From Magnetococcales bacterium (lineage in GTDB: Bacteria > Pseudomonadota > Alphaproteobacteria > UBA2136): 46,931 nt of DNA. The position numbers and the translations under genes were made by a program. The notes under the pieces were generated by a model. It searched no databases. It was not told the DNA's origin and was given only the letters and a program-made list of their open reading frames with translations. Location of the stretch: contig NZGE01000040.1 of the NCBI GenBank assembly GCA_002689455.1, forward strand, positions 1-46,931, given 5' to 3'. Positions 25,063-32,668 of the stretch are shown here, one piece after another (position 1 is the stretch's first letter; the number at the start of each line of letters is the position of its first letter).

Positions 25063-26196
25063 ATGCAGTTTTTAGATGAAGCGAAAATTTTTATTGCCTC
25101 AGGTAAAGGGGGGAATGGCTGTGTGTCCTTTAGGCGTGAACGTTTTATTCCAAAAGGTGGCCCAGATGGTGGAAACGGTGGGCGTGGTGGCTCAGTTATT
25201 TTTGTGGGCGAGAAAGATATGAATACGCTGATTGATTTTCGTTATACACAGCACTTTAAAGCGCGTCGTGGTGAGGGCGGTGCTGGTAAAGACCGTTTTG
25301 GTAAAGCGGGTGATGATATTTACATTAAGGTGCCACTTGGTACTGAAATTATTGACGATGAAACAGGTGATATGATTATTGATGTGTTGGAACATGGTCA
25401 AGAAATTACTATGCTTAAAGGTGGTGAAGGTGGTCGTGGGAATGCGTCCTTTGTGTCTTCACAGAATCGTGCGCCAAGGCAATTTACAGAAGGTGGCGAA
25501 AATGAAGAAATGTATGTTCGTTTACGTTTAAAGCTTTTGGCTGACGTCGGCTTGCTTGGTAAGCCAAGTGTTGGTAAGTCTACTTTTATTTCTAAAGTTT
25601 CAGAGGCTAAGCCAAAGGTAGCTGATTATCCATTTACAACATTGCACCCAAATTTGGGGATGGTTAAATTCCATGAGACTGACTTTGTTTTAGCTGACTT
25701 GCCAGGTTTGATTGAAGGAGCAAGTGAAGGACATGGCCTTGGGCACCGTTTCTTGAAGCACTTGTCACGCTGTTCTTCCCAATTACACCTTGTGGATGCT
25801 TGTAGTGAAACAATAGCTGATGATTATACTGTGCTACGTAGTGAGCTTGAAAAGTTTGATAAGATGTATGGTTCTGAAATTTCAAGATTACCAGAAATTG
25901 TTGCGCTTAGTCGTACAGATGCCTTGCAAGATGATGCGATTGCAGAAGCGAAGGCGGAATTAGAAAAAGCCTGTAATAAAGATGTGATAGTTCTTTCGTC
26001 GCACAGTGGTGAAGGTGTAGAACAGATTTTAACACGCTTGGTGGAAGAGGTTCATAATTTACGTAAAGTGCGCGATAAAGACCTTTTAACAGGTGGTGAG
26101 GTTTTACCAACAGAGGAGGCTATTGCTGAGGAGTTTGATCCAGGTGATCCTCGGGATTATGTTGAAGATGAAGATTCTTCGGATTGGTATAAATAA
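25063..26196 (+). CDS. obgE: Obg-family GTPase ObgE/CgtA
   Basis: Ribosome-associated GTPase in 50S assembly and stress control, 377 residues. Seen: the glycine-rich Obg fold (1-159, GKGGNGCVSFRRERFIPKGG), then the G domain with G1 GKPSVGKST, G3 DLPGLIEGASEGHGLG, and a G4 region reading LSRTD in place of NKxD. The acidic C-terminal tail (DPRDYVEDEDSSDW) is usual. It lies downstream of rplU-rpmA, the widely conserved order, here with two genes inserted between. Confidence 0.97.
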   Translation: MQFLDEAKIFIASGKGGNGCVSFRRERFIPKGGPDGGNGGRGGSVIFVGEKDMNTLIDFRYTQHFKARRGEGGAGKDRFGKAGDDIYIKVPLGTEIIDDETGDMIIDVLEHGQEITMLKGGEGGRGNASFVSSQNRAPRQFTEGGENEEMYVRLRLKLLADVGLLGKPSVGKSTFISKVSEAKPKVADYPFTTLHPNLGMVKFHETDFVLADLPGLIEGASEGHGLGHRFLKHLSRCSSQLHLVDACSETIADDYTVLRSELEKFDKMYGSEISRLPEIVALSRTDALQDDAIAEAKAELEKACNKDVIVLSSHSGEGVEQILTRLVEEVHNLRKVRDKDLLTGGEVLPTEEAIAEEFDPGDPRDYVEDEDSSDWYK

Positions 26197-26201
26197 TTAA
26201 G

Positions 26202-26224
26202 AAGCGCCAGTGTGGCGCTTTTTT
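26202..26224 (+). terminator. Intrinsic terminator after obgE
   Basis: AAGCGCCA (26202-26209) and TGGCGCTT (26213-26220) form a perfect 8-bp stem over a GTG loop, followed by four more T. Confidence 0.88.
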
Positions 26225-26239
26225 ATGGTATATTGAAGT

Positions 26240-27004
26240 ATGGATTTCTTGTTGGCACAGTTAAACGCTTTTACTTACGCTGAATGGCTTTTAGTTGTCG
26301 TTTCATTTTTTACGTCATTGTTAACGGTTGTTGCGGGTATTGGCGGAGGTGTGTTGCTCTTGGCTGTCATGCTTTCCATTTTTCCTCCTTTGGTTGTTTT
26401 GCCTGTGCATGGGGTTGTGCAAATGGGGTCTAATTTTTTTCGAGCGTTTTTAATGAGGCCTTATTTGAGTTTAGAGATTTTCCTGCCGTTTACTGTGGGT
26501 GCGTTTCTGGGTTCTGTTGTAGGGTCGCAGATTGTGGTGAGCTTATCTGATGTTATACTGAAGCTTGTTTTGGGTTTGTTTATTTTATACCTTGTTTGGC
26601 TTCCTACGCCTAAAAGGGCTGGCTTTTTACCGCCGAATTTACGTTCTGTTATGGGTGGGTTTTTCAGTACGCTTGCTTCCCTTTTTGTGGGGGCAAGTGG
26701 GCCGCTTGCGGCTGCTTTTATTCATAGATCGTCTGAGAAAAAAGAGATTTATGTGGCTACCCATGCGGCTTCCATGGTTGTTCAGCATGGTCTTAAAAGT
26801 TTAGTTTTTGGTTTAATTGGTTTTTCTTATGCGGATTATGCATTGTTAATGCTGTTTATGGCTCTGACAGGTTTTATGGGAACATATGTTGGTAAGCATG
26901 TTTTATTAAAATTGCCTGAGCATGTTTTTGTTTTTATTTACAAATGGGTTATAACCCTTTTGGCTTTTAAGTTTTTGTATGAGTCTGTTGTACTACTTGT
27001 TTAA
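26240..27004 (+). CDS. TSUP (TauE/SafE) family membrane transporter
   Basis: 254 residues with about eight membrane segments in two repeated halves. The glycine motif GIGGGVLLLAVM in the first half and FVGASGPLAAAFI in the second are typical of the sulfite/sulfonate exporter family. Substrate cannot be told from sequence; family members move sulfite, sulfonates or related anions. It begins 16 bases after the obgE terminator. Its 3' end overlaps the convergent xerC by 12 bases. Confidence 0.88.
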   Translation: MDFLLAQLNAFTYAEWLLVVVSFFTSLLTVVAGIGGGVLLLAVMLSIFPPLVVLPVHGVVQMGSNFFRAFLMRPYLSLEIFLPFTVGAFLGSVVGSQIVVSLSDVILKLVLGLFILYLVWLPTPKRAGFLPPNLRSVMGGFFSTLASLFVGASGPLAAAFIHRSSEKKEIYVATHAASMVVQHGLKSLVFGLIGFSYADYALLMLFMALTGFMGTYVGKHVLLKLPEHVFVFIYKWVITLLAFKFLYESVVLLV

Positions 27005-27898
27005 AGGGTGTGATTCATCGTGCGACTTTTTAAGTTCTTGAGCATTAACAGCTAAATAACGTTCCGTTGCGCTTAATGATGAGTGTCCAAGAAGTTCTTG
27101 TAGTGTACGAATGTCTGCGCCATTTTCAAGTAAATGCGTTGCAAAGCAATGGCGTAGTGTGTGCGGTGTTAAATGTTCTGGTAAGCCTAGTTCTTGGCGG
27201 ATGTTTTTAATGATAATTTGAGCCGCTCGGGCTGTTAGGCGTTCGCTGTAACGTGCGTTTACGAATAATGCTTCGTCGCCTTTTTCAATGCCGCGTTCTT
27301 TTGCAAGTTCTTCAAGTGCTGAACGTACTGGCTTAGGAACAGGTAGGGAGCGTTCTTTGCCGCCTTTACCTAATATAATGATGCGGTCGGCAAAGGCATC
27401 TTTCACATTTAATGACAAGGCTTCACTAATACGTACGCCAAGCCCGTACATGGAAAGTACAAGTGCGTAATTACGTTTGCTTGCCATGTTTGCACCTTCT
27501 TTGGGTGGGCGTAGCTTGGTTAAAACGTCAATTACTTCTTTAGGGGATATGGCTTTAGGTGGGGCTTTTTCAGCTTTCATGTTGTGTACTAAAAAAACTT
27601 GATCATTTCTTAATATCTTTTTACGGTTCAGAAACTTGAAAAATGCTTTGATTGAGGAAAGTCTTCTGTTTACCGTTTGCTTTGACACTTGTTCCTTTAA
27701 TATGCTGTGTGTCATAAAGCTTTGAAGTTGATCGTCAGTTAGAGTTTTTAGGTCATTTTCTGTGGGTTCTTGTCCTAAGTGGTTTCCCAAGAATTGGCTG
27801 AAAATGTTTAAATCACGTTCGTATGCCAAAATAGTGTGATGAGATGACCTTTTTTCATGGTTTAGGTAATCTAAAAATTTATTTTGGTATGGAAGCAT
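26993..27898 (-). CDS. xerC: Tyrosine recombinase XerC
   Basis: 301 residues. Chromosome-dimer resolution recombinase acting with XerD at dif. Seen: N-terminal SAM-like DNA-binding domain (about 1-95), then catalytic residues: Arg in LGVRISEAL, H246 and R249 in HTLRH, H272 in LLGHSS and nucleophile Y281 in TERYLAV. Called XerC rather than XerD because it follows a DUF484 gene by six bases, a conserved pairing. The stop lies inside the convergent TSUP gene. Confidence 0.93.
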   Translation of the reverse strand: MLPYQNKFLDYLNHEKRSSHHTILAYERDLNIFSQFLGNHLGQEPTENDLKTLTDDQLQSFMTHSILKEQVSKQTVNRRLSSIKAFFKFLNRKKILRNDQVFLVHNMKAEKAPPKAISPKEVIDVLTKLRPPKEGANMASKRNYALVLSMYGLGVRISEALSLNVKDAFADRIIILGKGGKERSLPVPKPVRSALEELAKERGIEKGDEALFVNARYSERLTARAAQIIIKNIRQELGLPEHLTPHTLRHCFATHLLENGADIRTLQELLGHSSLSATERYLAVNAQELKKSHDESHPLNK

Positions 27899-27904
27899 GT
27901 GTGT

Positions 27905-28594
27905 TTAACCTTTGTAAGTTATGAATTCTTCAAGTTTATAGCTGATAACGCTGCCTAGGAATTCTAATAAGTCAATGCCTTGTCCTTCATGAAAGCGTTC
28001 TATGTCACGACTGCCAAGTGTTAAAATACCGAAATTGTCACCATGTGTGTTTGTAAGGCGGATTAAAGCTTCTGATTTGATGCAGTTATCGCCACCACCG
28101 CTGTGTAGGCAAACATTTTCGGAGTCGGATGTTCTAAGAACTACATTGCGATTGTCACGAAAAACATTTACACACAAATCTTCGTAAGATACATGGTTTT
28201 CTGATTTTAGAATGACTTGAGCGCTGTCCAAACCCAGTTCATCTTCGATAACATTTCTAAAGTGGTTCATCATGCTTTCTTTGTTTTGGCTACGCAAAAG
28301 GTCGATTGTAAGCTTATTGATCTGATTGGCGCTTTCAATGTTTTGTAAAGCGGTTGCCATAATACGTTTGCAACGTTTTTCAAGTTGTGTGATTTTTTGC
28401 GTAAGCTTTGCGTTTTGAAAATCTGAAAAACTGGCAAGTGAACCCCCTTTTTTGCGTGGAAGTGTCATTTTTTCAAATAATTCAACATGGTCAAGGAAAA
28501 ACTCTTTATTTTCTTCTAGGTAGTTTAATACGTCTTGTTTATCAATTAGTTGTTCTAATTTTTTAGCTGTATTTTCTTGCATATTTATATCCAA
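27905..28594 (-). CDS. DUF484 family protein
   Basis: 229 residues, soluble. Seen: an N-terminal helical segment (VLNYLEENKEFFLDHVELF) and LPRKKGGSLASFSDFQ, both DUF484 hallmarks, followed by a coiled coil (about 60-100) and a GAF-like domain (about 110-225, GILTLGSRDIERFHEGQG). Function is not established; linkage to xerC is common in proteobacteria. A second ATG four codons in (MQENTAKK) is an alternative start. Confidence 0.9.
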   Translation of the reverse strand: MDINMQENTAKKLEQLIDKQDVLNYLEENKEFFLDHVELFEKMTLPRKKGGSLASFSDFQNAKLTQKITQLEKRCKRIMATALQNIESANQINKLTIDLLRSQNKESMMNHFRNVIEDELGLDSAQVILKSENHVSYEDLCVNVFRDNRNVVLRTSDSENVCLHSGGGDNCIKSEALIRLTNTHGDNFGILTLGSRDIERFHEGQGIDLLEFLGSVISYKLEEFITYKG

Positions 28595-28670
28595 TCCCTC
28601 TCAAAAAACTGGCACTAATGTTTAAAAAAATAATTTCAAGGGGTTTAAATGAAGGTTATGTATACCATAA

Positions 28671-28676
28671 TATAAT
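28671..28676 (+). promoter_or_regulatory. -10 element ahead of candidate small RNA
   Basis: A perfect TATAAT; the matching -35 region is weak (AATGAA at 17 bases). Transcription would start near 28683. Confidence 0.4.
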
Positions 28677-28682
28677 TAGCAG

Positions 28683-28784
28683 TAGCGAAATGTTTATCTA
28701 AATGGCCAATGCCGGCGGTTAGCTAAACATTTTGGTACAAGCTTCCCTCTTGCTTGGGCGTCATTTCGGTGGCGCCTTTTATTA
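28683..28784 (+). ncRNA. Candidate small RNA, three hairpins with C-rich loop
   Basis: In the 312-base DUF484/priA divergent gap. Hairpin 1: AAATGTTTATCTAA (28688-28701) with TTAGCTAAACATTT (28719-28732), 13 of 14 pairs. Hairpin 2: CAAGC (28738-28742) with GCTTG (28752-28756) presenting the loop TTCCCTCTT, complementary to ribosome-binding sequences. Hairpin 3: GGCGTCA (28757-28763) with TGGCGCC (28770-28776) followed by TTTTATTAT, an intrinsic terminator. Exposed C-rich loops of this type are common in alphaproteobacterial trans-acting RNAs. No protein frame is present. A priA leader is less likely because the terminator lies 120 bases before priA. Confidence 0.55.
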
Positions 28785-28906
28785 TATTGTGTGCACGTTC
28801 TTGCATGTGGTTTTTATTGTTATTCACATGACCGATTTTGCAACACCCGTTCACTATGTAAAAACCTTGTGAAGGCTGTACTTGCCCCTTTAATTGTTAT
28901 ATTGTC
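28785..28906. promoter_or_regulatory. priA upstream segment
   Basis: Beyond the candidate RNA, the inverted repeat CATGTG (28804-28809) / CACATG (28825-28830) is the only structure seen. No strong promoter is evident. Confidence 0.25.
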
Positions 28907-31126
28907 ATGTTTACGGTAAAAGTTACAAGCAGCTTTATAAGGTTTAATACAAAAGTGGTGCATCAAAGCAACAATTTTATAGTTACAGTGGCAACGTCTT
29001 TGGCGGTTCCTAAATTGTTGGATTATGTTTTATATGTTGAAAGTAAACCTGTTTTAGGTTCTTTTGTGGCGATTGAGGTTGGTACAAAGCAAGTTTTCGG
29101 GGTTGTGATAAAAATGCAGGAGGTTTCATCCTTTTTGGGTGATGCTTCTAAGCTGAAAGAAGCTGTGCTGGTGGATGATGTTCCTGCAGTGAGTGAGCAA
29201 GGTCTTAATTTTTTACGATTTTCATCACGCTATACATTTGCTTTACCTGGTGATCCTGTGCGTGCATCTTTGATTGCAGGTAAAATTCCTGAGCAAGTTG
29301 AACCAGATAAAAAACTGGTATTAGGGAATGTTCCGCTTGATAAGCGTACATCCACACGAGATAAGGTTATAAATGTACTAACCCATTCTGCACATGCCTT
29401 TACATCGCAAGCAATGTTGGCTGAAGCGGCTGGTGTTGGTGTATCTGTTGTGAAGGGGTTGTTAATCAAAGGTGTATTGGTGTGGGAAGAAATTCCAGAT
29501 GTAAAACCTTCGTTTCATATTCAACTTCCTGATTTAAACGCATCACAGAAGGCATCGGCTGCTGAAATTGCCAGTGCATTGTCCTTAAAAAAACATCAAA
29601 CATTCTTTTTAGATGGTGTGATGGGAAGCGGTAAAACAGAGGTTTACTTTGATAGTATTGCAAGGTTGCTAGAAGAAGATGATACAAGCCAAGTTCTACT
29701 TTTAGTTCCCGAAATTGCATTAACACCTCAACTTGTTGGACGTTTTGAGAAAAGATTTGGTTTTATTCCAACGCTTTGGCATTCCAATTTAGGTGAAAAG
29801 GCACGTAAACGCAATTGGTGGCATATTGCAAAGGGGCTTTCTCGTGTGGTAATTGGTGCACGTTCTGCTTTATTTTTAAATTATCAAAATTTACGCCTTA
29901 TTGTGGTTGATGAAGAGCATGATAGTTCTTATAAGCAAGAAGAGGTTTTCAGGTATCACGGGCGTGATATGGCCGTAACCTTAGGGCATTTTTGGAAGTG
30001 TCCAGTTGTTTTATGTTCTGCAACGCCATCACTTGAAACATGGAACAATGTACTTTTAGGTCGTTATAAACATTTAATGCTTGATGGGCGATATGGTAAT
30101 GCCACGTTACCACATTTAAAACTTGTGGACATGAAGGAAAGTAAAGTAGGTAAAGGAGATAAATGGATATCTGCGCCTATTGTTCAAGCGATTAAAGAGC
30201 GCCTTGAAAAAGGCGAGCAATCGTTGGTGTTTTTGAACCGTCGTGGGGTTGCACCTTTGCTTATTTGTGGTGGTTGCGGTGATAGGGTTGGTTGCCCAAG
30301 TTGCGATGCTTCGTTGGTTGTTCATAAAAGTTATTTAATTTGCCATCACTGTGGGTTTCATGAAGAAATTCCAAAGAAATGCCCGAAATGTGATAGTGAG
30401 AAATTACGTGCCTTTGGCCCTGGCACACGCAAGATCAAGCAAGAGCTTGAAACTTATTTTCCAACTGCTCGTATTGCCGTGGCAGATAGTGACAGTGTTA
30501 AAACCGATCGTCAAATGGGTGATGTCGTTGCTAAGATGGAAAAGGGCGAGATTGATATTTTGGTTGGAACGCAAATGGTGGCTAAGGGGCATCATTTTCC
30601 TGAATTGACTTTTGTGGGTATTATAGATGGTGATATGGGGCTAGCGCGTGGTGAATTACGTGCTGCTGAGCGAACATTTCAGGTTTTGATGCAGGTTGCA
30701 GGTCGTGCCGGTCGTGCTGCTAAAAAAGGGGAGGTGATGATTCAAACGCATGACCCTAACCATCCGTTGTTTGAGTGTTTGTTGCAAATGGATCGGGATA
30801 AGTTCTTAAAAATGGAACTTCAAAGCCGTAAGTTGTGGCAAGACCCTCCATTTAAAAAGCAGATGGCTTTTATTGTAAGTGGTAAAGATGAACGCAGTGT
30901 TGCCTTTGCTTCTAAAGCGCTTGCAAATAACTTTCATATTTCCAATGCAGAGGTTTTAGGGCCTGCACCAGCGCCATTGGCAAAACTGAGAGATCAGTTC
31001 CGTTATCGTCTACTTGTAAAGTCGGGGGATAAAATGCATGACGCTGTTCAAAAGTGGTTAGGTAGTACTAAAATTCCATCTTCCGTACGGGTGGTTGTGG
31101 ATGTAGACCCTGTAAGTTTTTATTAG
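28907..31126 (+). CDS. priA: Primosomal replication protein N' (PriA helicase)
   Basis: Restart helicase, 739 residues from the first ATG. The N-terminal 27 residues have no counterpart in the usual PriA start (VAVPxxLDYV); GTG at 28988, beginning ATSLAVPKLLDYV, is a plausible alternative. Seen: DNA-binding domain (about 30-130), Walker A GVMGSGKTEVYF near 235, DEEH box (VVDEEHDSSYKQEE), zinc-binding cysteines from CGGCGDRVGCPSC to KCPKC (about 450-490) and motif QVAGRAGRA. All helicase parts are intact. Confidence 0.95.
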   Translation: MFTVKVTSSFIRFNTKVVHQSNNFIVTVATSLAVPKLLDYVLYVESKPVLGSFVAIEVGTKQVFGVVIKMQEVSSFLGDASKLKEAVLVDDVPAVSEQGLNFLRFSSRYTFALPGDPVRASLIAGKIPEQVEPDKKLVLGNVPLDKRTSTRDKVINVLTHSAHAFTSQAMLAEAAGVGVSVVKGLLIKGVLVWEEIPDVKPSFHIQLPDLNASQKASAAEIASALSLKKHQTFFLDGVMGSGKTEVYFDSIARLLEEDDTSQVLLLVPEIALTPQLVGRFEKRFGFIPTLWHSNLGEKARKRNWWHIAKGLSRVVIGARSALFLNYQNLRLIVVDEEHDSSYKQEEVFRYHGRDMAVTLGHFWKCPVVLCSATPSLETWNNVLLGRYKHLMLDGRYGNATLPHLKLVDMKESKVGKGDKWISAPIVQAIKERLEKGEQSLVFLNRRGVAPLLICGGCGDRVGCPSCDASLVVHKSYLICHHCGFHEEIPKKCPKCDSEKLRAFGPGTRKIKQELETYFPTARIAVADSDSVKTDRQMGDVVAKMEKGEIDILVGTQMVAKGHHFPELTFVGIIDGDMGLARGELRAAERTFQVLMQVAGRAGRAAKKGEVMIQTHDPNHPLFECLLQMDRDKFLKMELQSRKLWQDPPFKKQMAFIVSGKDERSVAFASKALANNFHISNAEVLGPAPAPLAKLRDQFRYRLLVKSGDKMHDAVQKWLGSTKIPSSVRVVVDVDPVSFY

Positions 31127-31446
31127 TCTCAATCGGTTATCGTACATAATATTCAAATTATTCATTTGTATGCGTGATGTGTAAATGTATTTCGGTGCAT
31201 ATATATCACAAAATTTAGGTGTTTTTTTTGGTTTTCACATGCCCCCTAGCGGGGGCGGTCACCATATGTCTAAAGGATGTTTTTGTACAGGGAAAATAAA
31301 GAGTGCAAAGCCCCTGAAACTCTTTGTGTTGCAAGGATAACACGAGTATATAATGTGAATTGGCATAGTAATTGCTGTATACAACATGGGAAGCTTGGTT
31401 GCGAATATGTGAATATGATAACATTTTAACAACTGGGAGAAGTGAA
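31127..31446 (+). promoter_or_regulatory. Structured upstream region of prepilin-like gene
   Basis: No gene is seen in these 320 bases. Elements in order: GCCCCC (31241-31246) / GGGGGC (31251-31256) hairpin with TAGC loop; CAGGG (31288-31292) / CCCTG (31312-31316) interleaved with AAAGAGT (31298-31304) / ACTCTTT (31319-31325), giving an H-type pseudoknot topology; GTGTT/AACAC hairpin (31326-31343); and a promoter-like TTGTGT (31324-31329), 17 bases, TATATAAT (31347-31354). If that promoter is used, the repeats lie upstream of it and could be operator sites rather than RNA. Confidence 0.4.
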
Positions 31447-32022
31447 ATGCGTAAGTTATTTAAAGTAGTAAAAAGTAAAACAGGTTTAGCAGCTGATGAA
31501 GCGGTACTCGCAACGGCTATGGTTGCAAGTTTAGGAGCGTTCTTGGTTGTCAATGTTCCTTGGGGTAATATGTTTAGTGCGGCGGATGCCATGCAAGAAC
31601 AATTGCAGGTTATTGAACAAGCAAATGCAGAGTTTCATGAACGACACCGTTTATGGCCACATCAAACAACTTCTGGTGACTGGCGCATGAATGTAAGTGC
31701 ATTGGTGTCACCAAAAGCAATGCGCTATCCGTACAACTCGATGACATCCTTTAAAAACTATTTAAGTGATATGTCTAAAGGTTATAGCCCAAATGGCGTA
31801 CGCCACGATTATGGTGAAGGCGGTAGTGTTATGCAGCGTGCTGTAAGCTATCAGGGTCAAGATTACATCGAGGTTATTCTAGAAGGTGTACCTTTAGCTG
31901 AAGCAAAAGATCTTGATACAAAAATTGATGGTGCTTACGATCCTGATAATGGTCGTATTTATATGATTTTTAGTGAAGAAAGTGAAACGGTTGATTTACA
32001 TTACCGTGCCAACAAAATTTAA
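31447..32022 (+). CDS. Orphan prepilin-like protein (class III signal)
   Basis: 191 residues from the ATG at 31447 (GGGAGAAGTG upstream). The N-terminus has a short basic leader, then TGLAADEAVLATAMVASLG: a Gly followed by Glu at mature position +5 and a hydrophobic helix, the prepilin-peptidase recognition pattern. The periplasmic part begins with a helix and NAEFHERHRLWP, then a globular domain rich in Tyr and Gly. No pilus, Tad or type II secretion gene is nearby. It could be a minor pseudopilin. A bidirectional terminator follows. Confidence 0.7.
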   Translation: MRKLFKVVKSKTGLAADEAVLATAMVASLGAFLVVNVPWGNMFSAADAMQEQLQVIEQANAEFHERHRLWPHQTTSGDWRMNVSALVSPKAMRYPYNSMTSFKNYLSDMSKGYSPNGVRHDYGEGGSVMQRAVSYQGQDYIEVILEGVPLAEAKDLDTKIDGAYDPDNGRIYMIFSEESETVDLHYRANKI

Positions 32023-32038
32023 GTTTTAAATATTATTT

Positions 32039-32068
32039 AAAAGCCCTTTGTAAGGGCTTTTATTTTTT
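32039..32068. terminator. Bidirectional intrinsic terminator
   Basis: AAAAGCCCTT (32039-32048) pairs perfectly with AAGGGCTTTT (32052-32061) over TGT, then A and six T. It serves both the prepilin-like gene and the convergent methyltransferase, whose stop codon lies within it. Confidence 0.88.
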
Positions 32069-32665
32069 GATATGGACGATAAATCTTTTTGGTTTTTTAT
32101 TTGGTGAGGTTTCTATGTAATGTATTTTGTGTTTAAACTCGTCAAAGGTATGCTTTAAGCTTTCAATGTTATGCGTGTGCTGAAGAATGGTTGTTGTACC
32201 GTTTTCAGACGTTAACTGAATGCTTGTTTCAATCCATTTTATCATTTCATCTAATGTTGCCCCATGCGCTATATTTTTGTGGCTAGAAATGGTTTTAAAC
32301 CCTTTTTCTTGGCGGTGGTATGGCGGGTTTGTGATGACATGATCATATTGCTCGGTAAATGAATGTTTTAATATGTTAATACATTGGAACGAGCAATTCG
32401 TTAAATTATTTTCTTTTGCGTTTTCTTTCGCTGTTTGAATGAGTGATGGGTCAATATCTATTCCGTGTATGTGGCACTTTGGGAAAGTTTTAGCAAGCAA
32501 TAATGCTATAACGCCGTTTCCACAACCTAAATCAACAATAATGTCATTTGTACGCAGTGTTACATGCTGTTTAAAATAATCTGTCAGCCATTTAGGGTCT
32601 TCGCTGGGGCGAGATACTCCAGTTATGTCTTTGAGTTTGATTGTGTGATTATACGTGTAAATCAC
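32060..32665 (-). CDS. SAM-dependent methyltransferase with NPPY motif (TrmN6/RsmC-like)
   Basis: 201 residues, Rossmann-type class I methyltransferase. Seen: motif I VDLGCGNGVIALLLA, acidic motif II HGIDIDPS and the catalytic NPPYH, which marks N6-adenine or N2-guanine methylation of RNA, DNA or Gln. Order and size fit the TrmN6/RsmC C-terminal-domain group, so a tRNA or rRNA target is likely, but the exact base is not resolved. It lies three bases downstream of the large lipoprotein gene. Confidence 0.82.
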   Translation of the reverse strand: MIYTYNHTIKLKDITGVSRPSEDPKWLTDYFKQHVTLRTNDIIVDLGCGNGVIALLLAKTFPKCHIHGIDIDPSLIQTAKENAKENNLTNCSFQCINILKHSFTEQYDHVITNPPYHRQEKGFKTISSHKNIAHGATLDEMIKWIETSIQLTSENGTTTILQHTHNIESLKHTFDEFKHKIHYIETSPNKKPKRFIVHIKK

Positions 32666-32668
32666 ACT

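Noticed and set aside
25907-25921. ObgE G4 motif LSRTD instead of NKxD as a sign of altered nucleotide specificity
   Set aside because: Obg proteins of alphaproteobacteria often have relaxed G4 sequences and all other motifs are intact; not convincing as an anomaly.
26993-27004. 12-base tail-to-tail overlap of the TSUP and xerC genes
   Set aside because: Both frames are well supported; short convergent overlaps are common in compact genomes.
31288-31325. Resemblance of ACAGGGAAA, AAAGAGTG and GCAAAGCC to parts of a class I cyclic di-GMP riboswitch
   Set aside because: The tetraloop hairpin and its receptor are missing, the spacing is too short and the pairing is interleaved rather than the family's junction; the similarity looks coincidental.
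31215-31592. 125-codon minus-strand frame overlapping the prepilin-like gene
   Set aside because: Antisense to a better-supported gene and crossing its promoter and structured upstream region.
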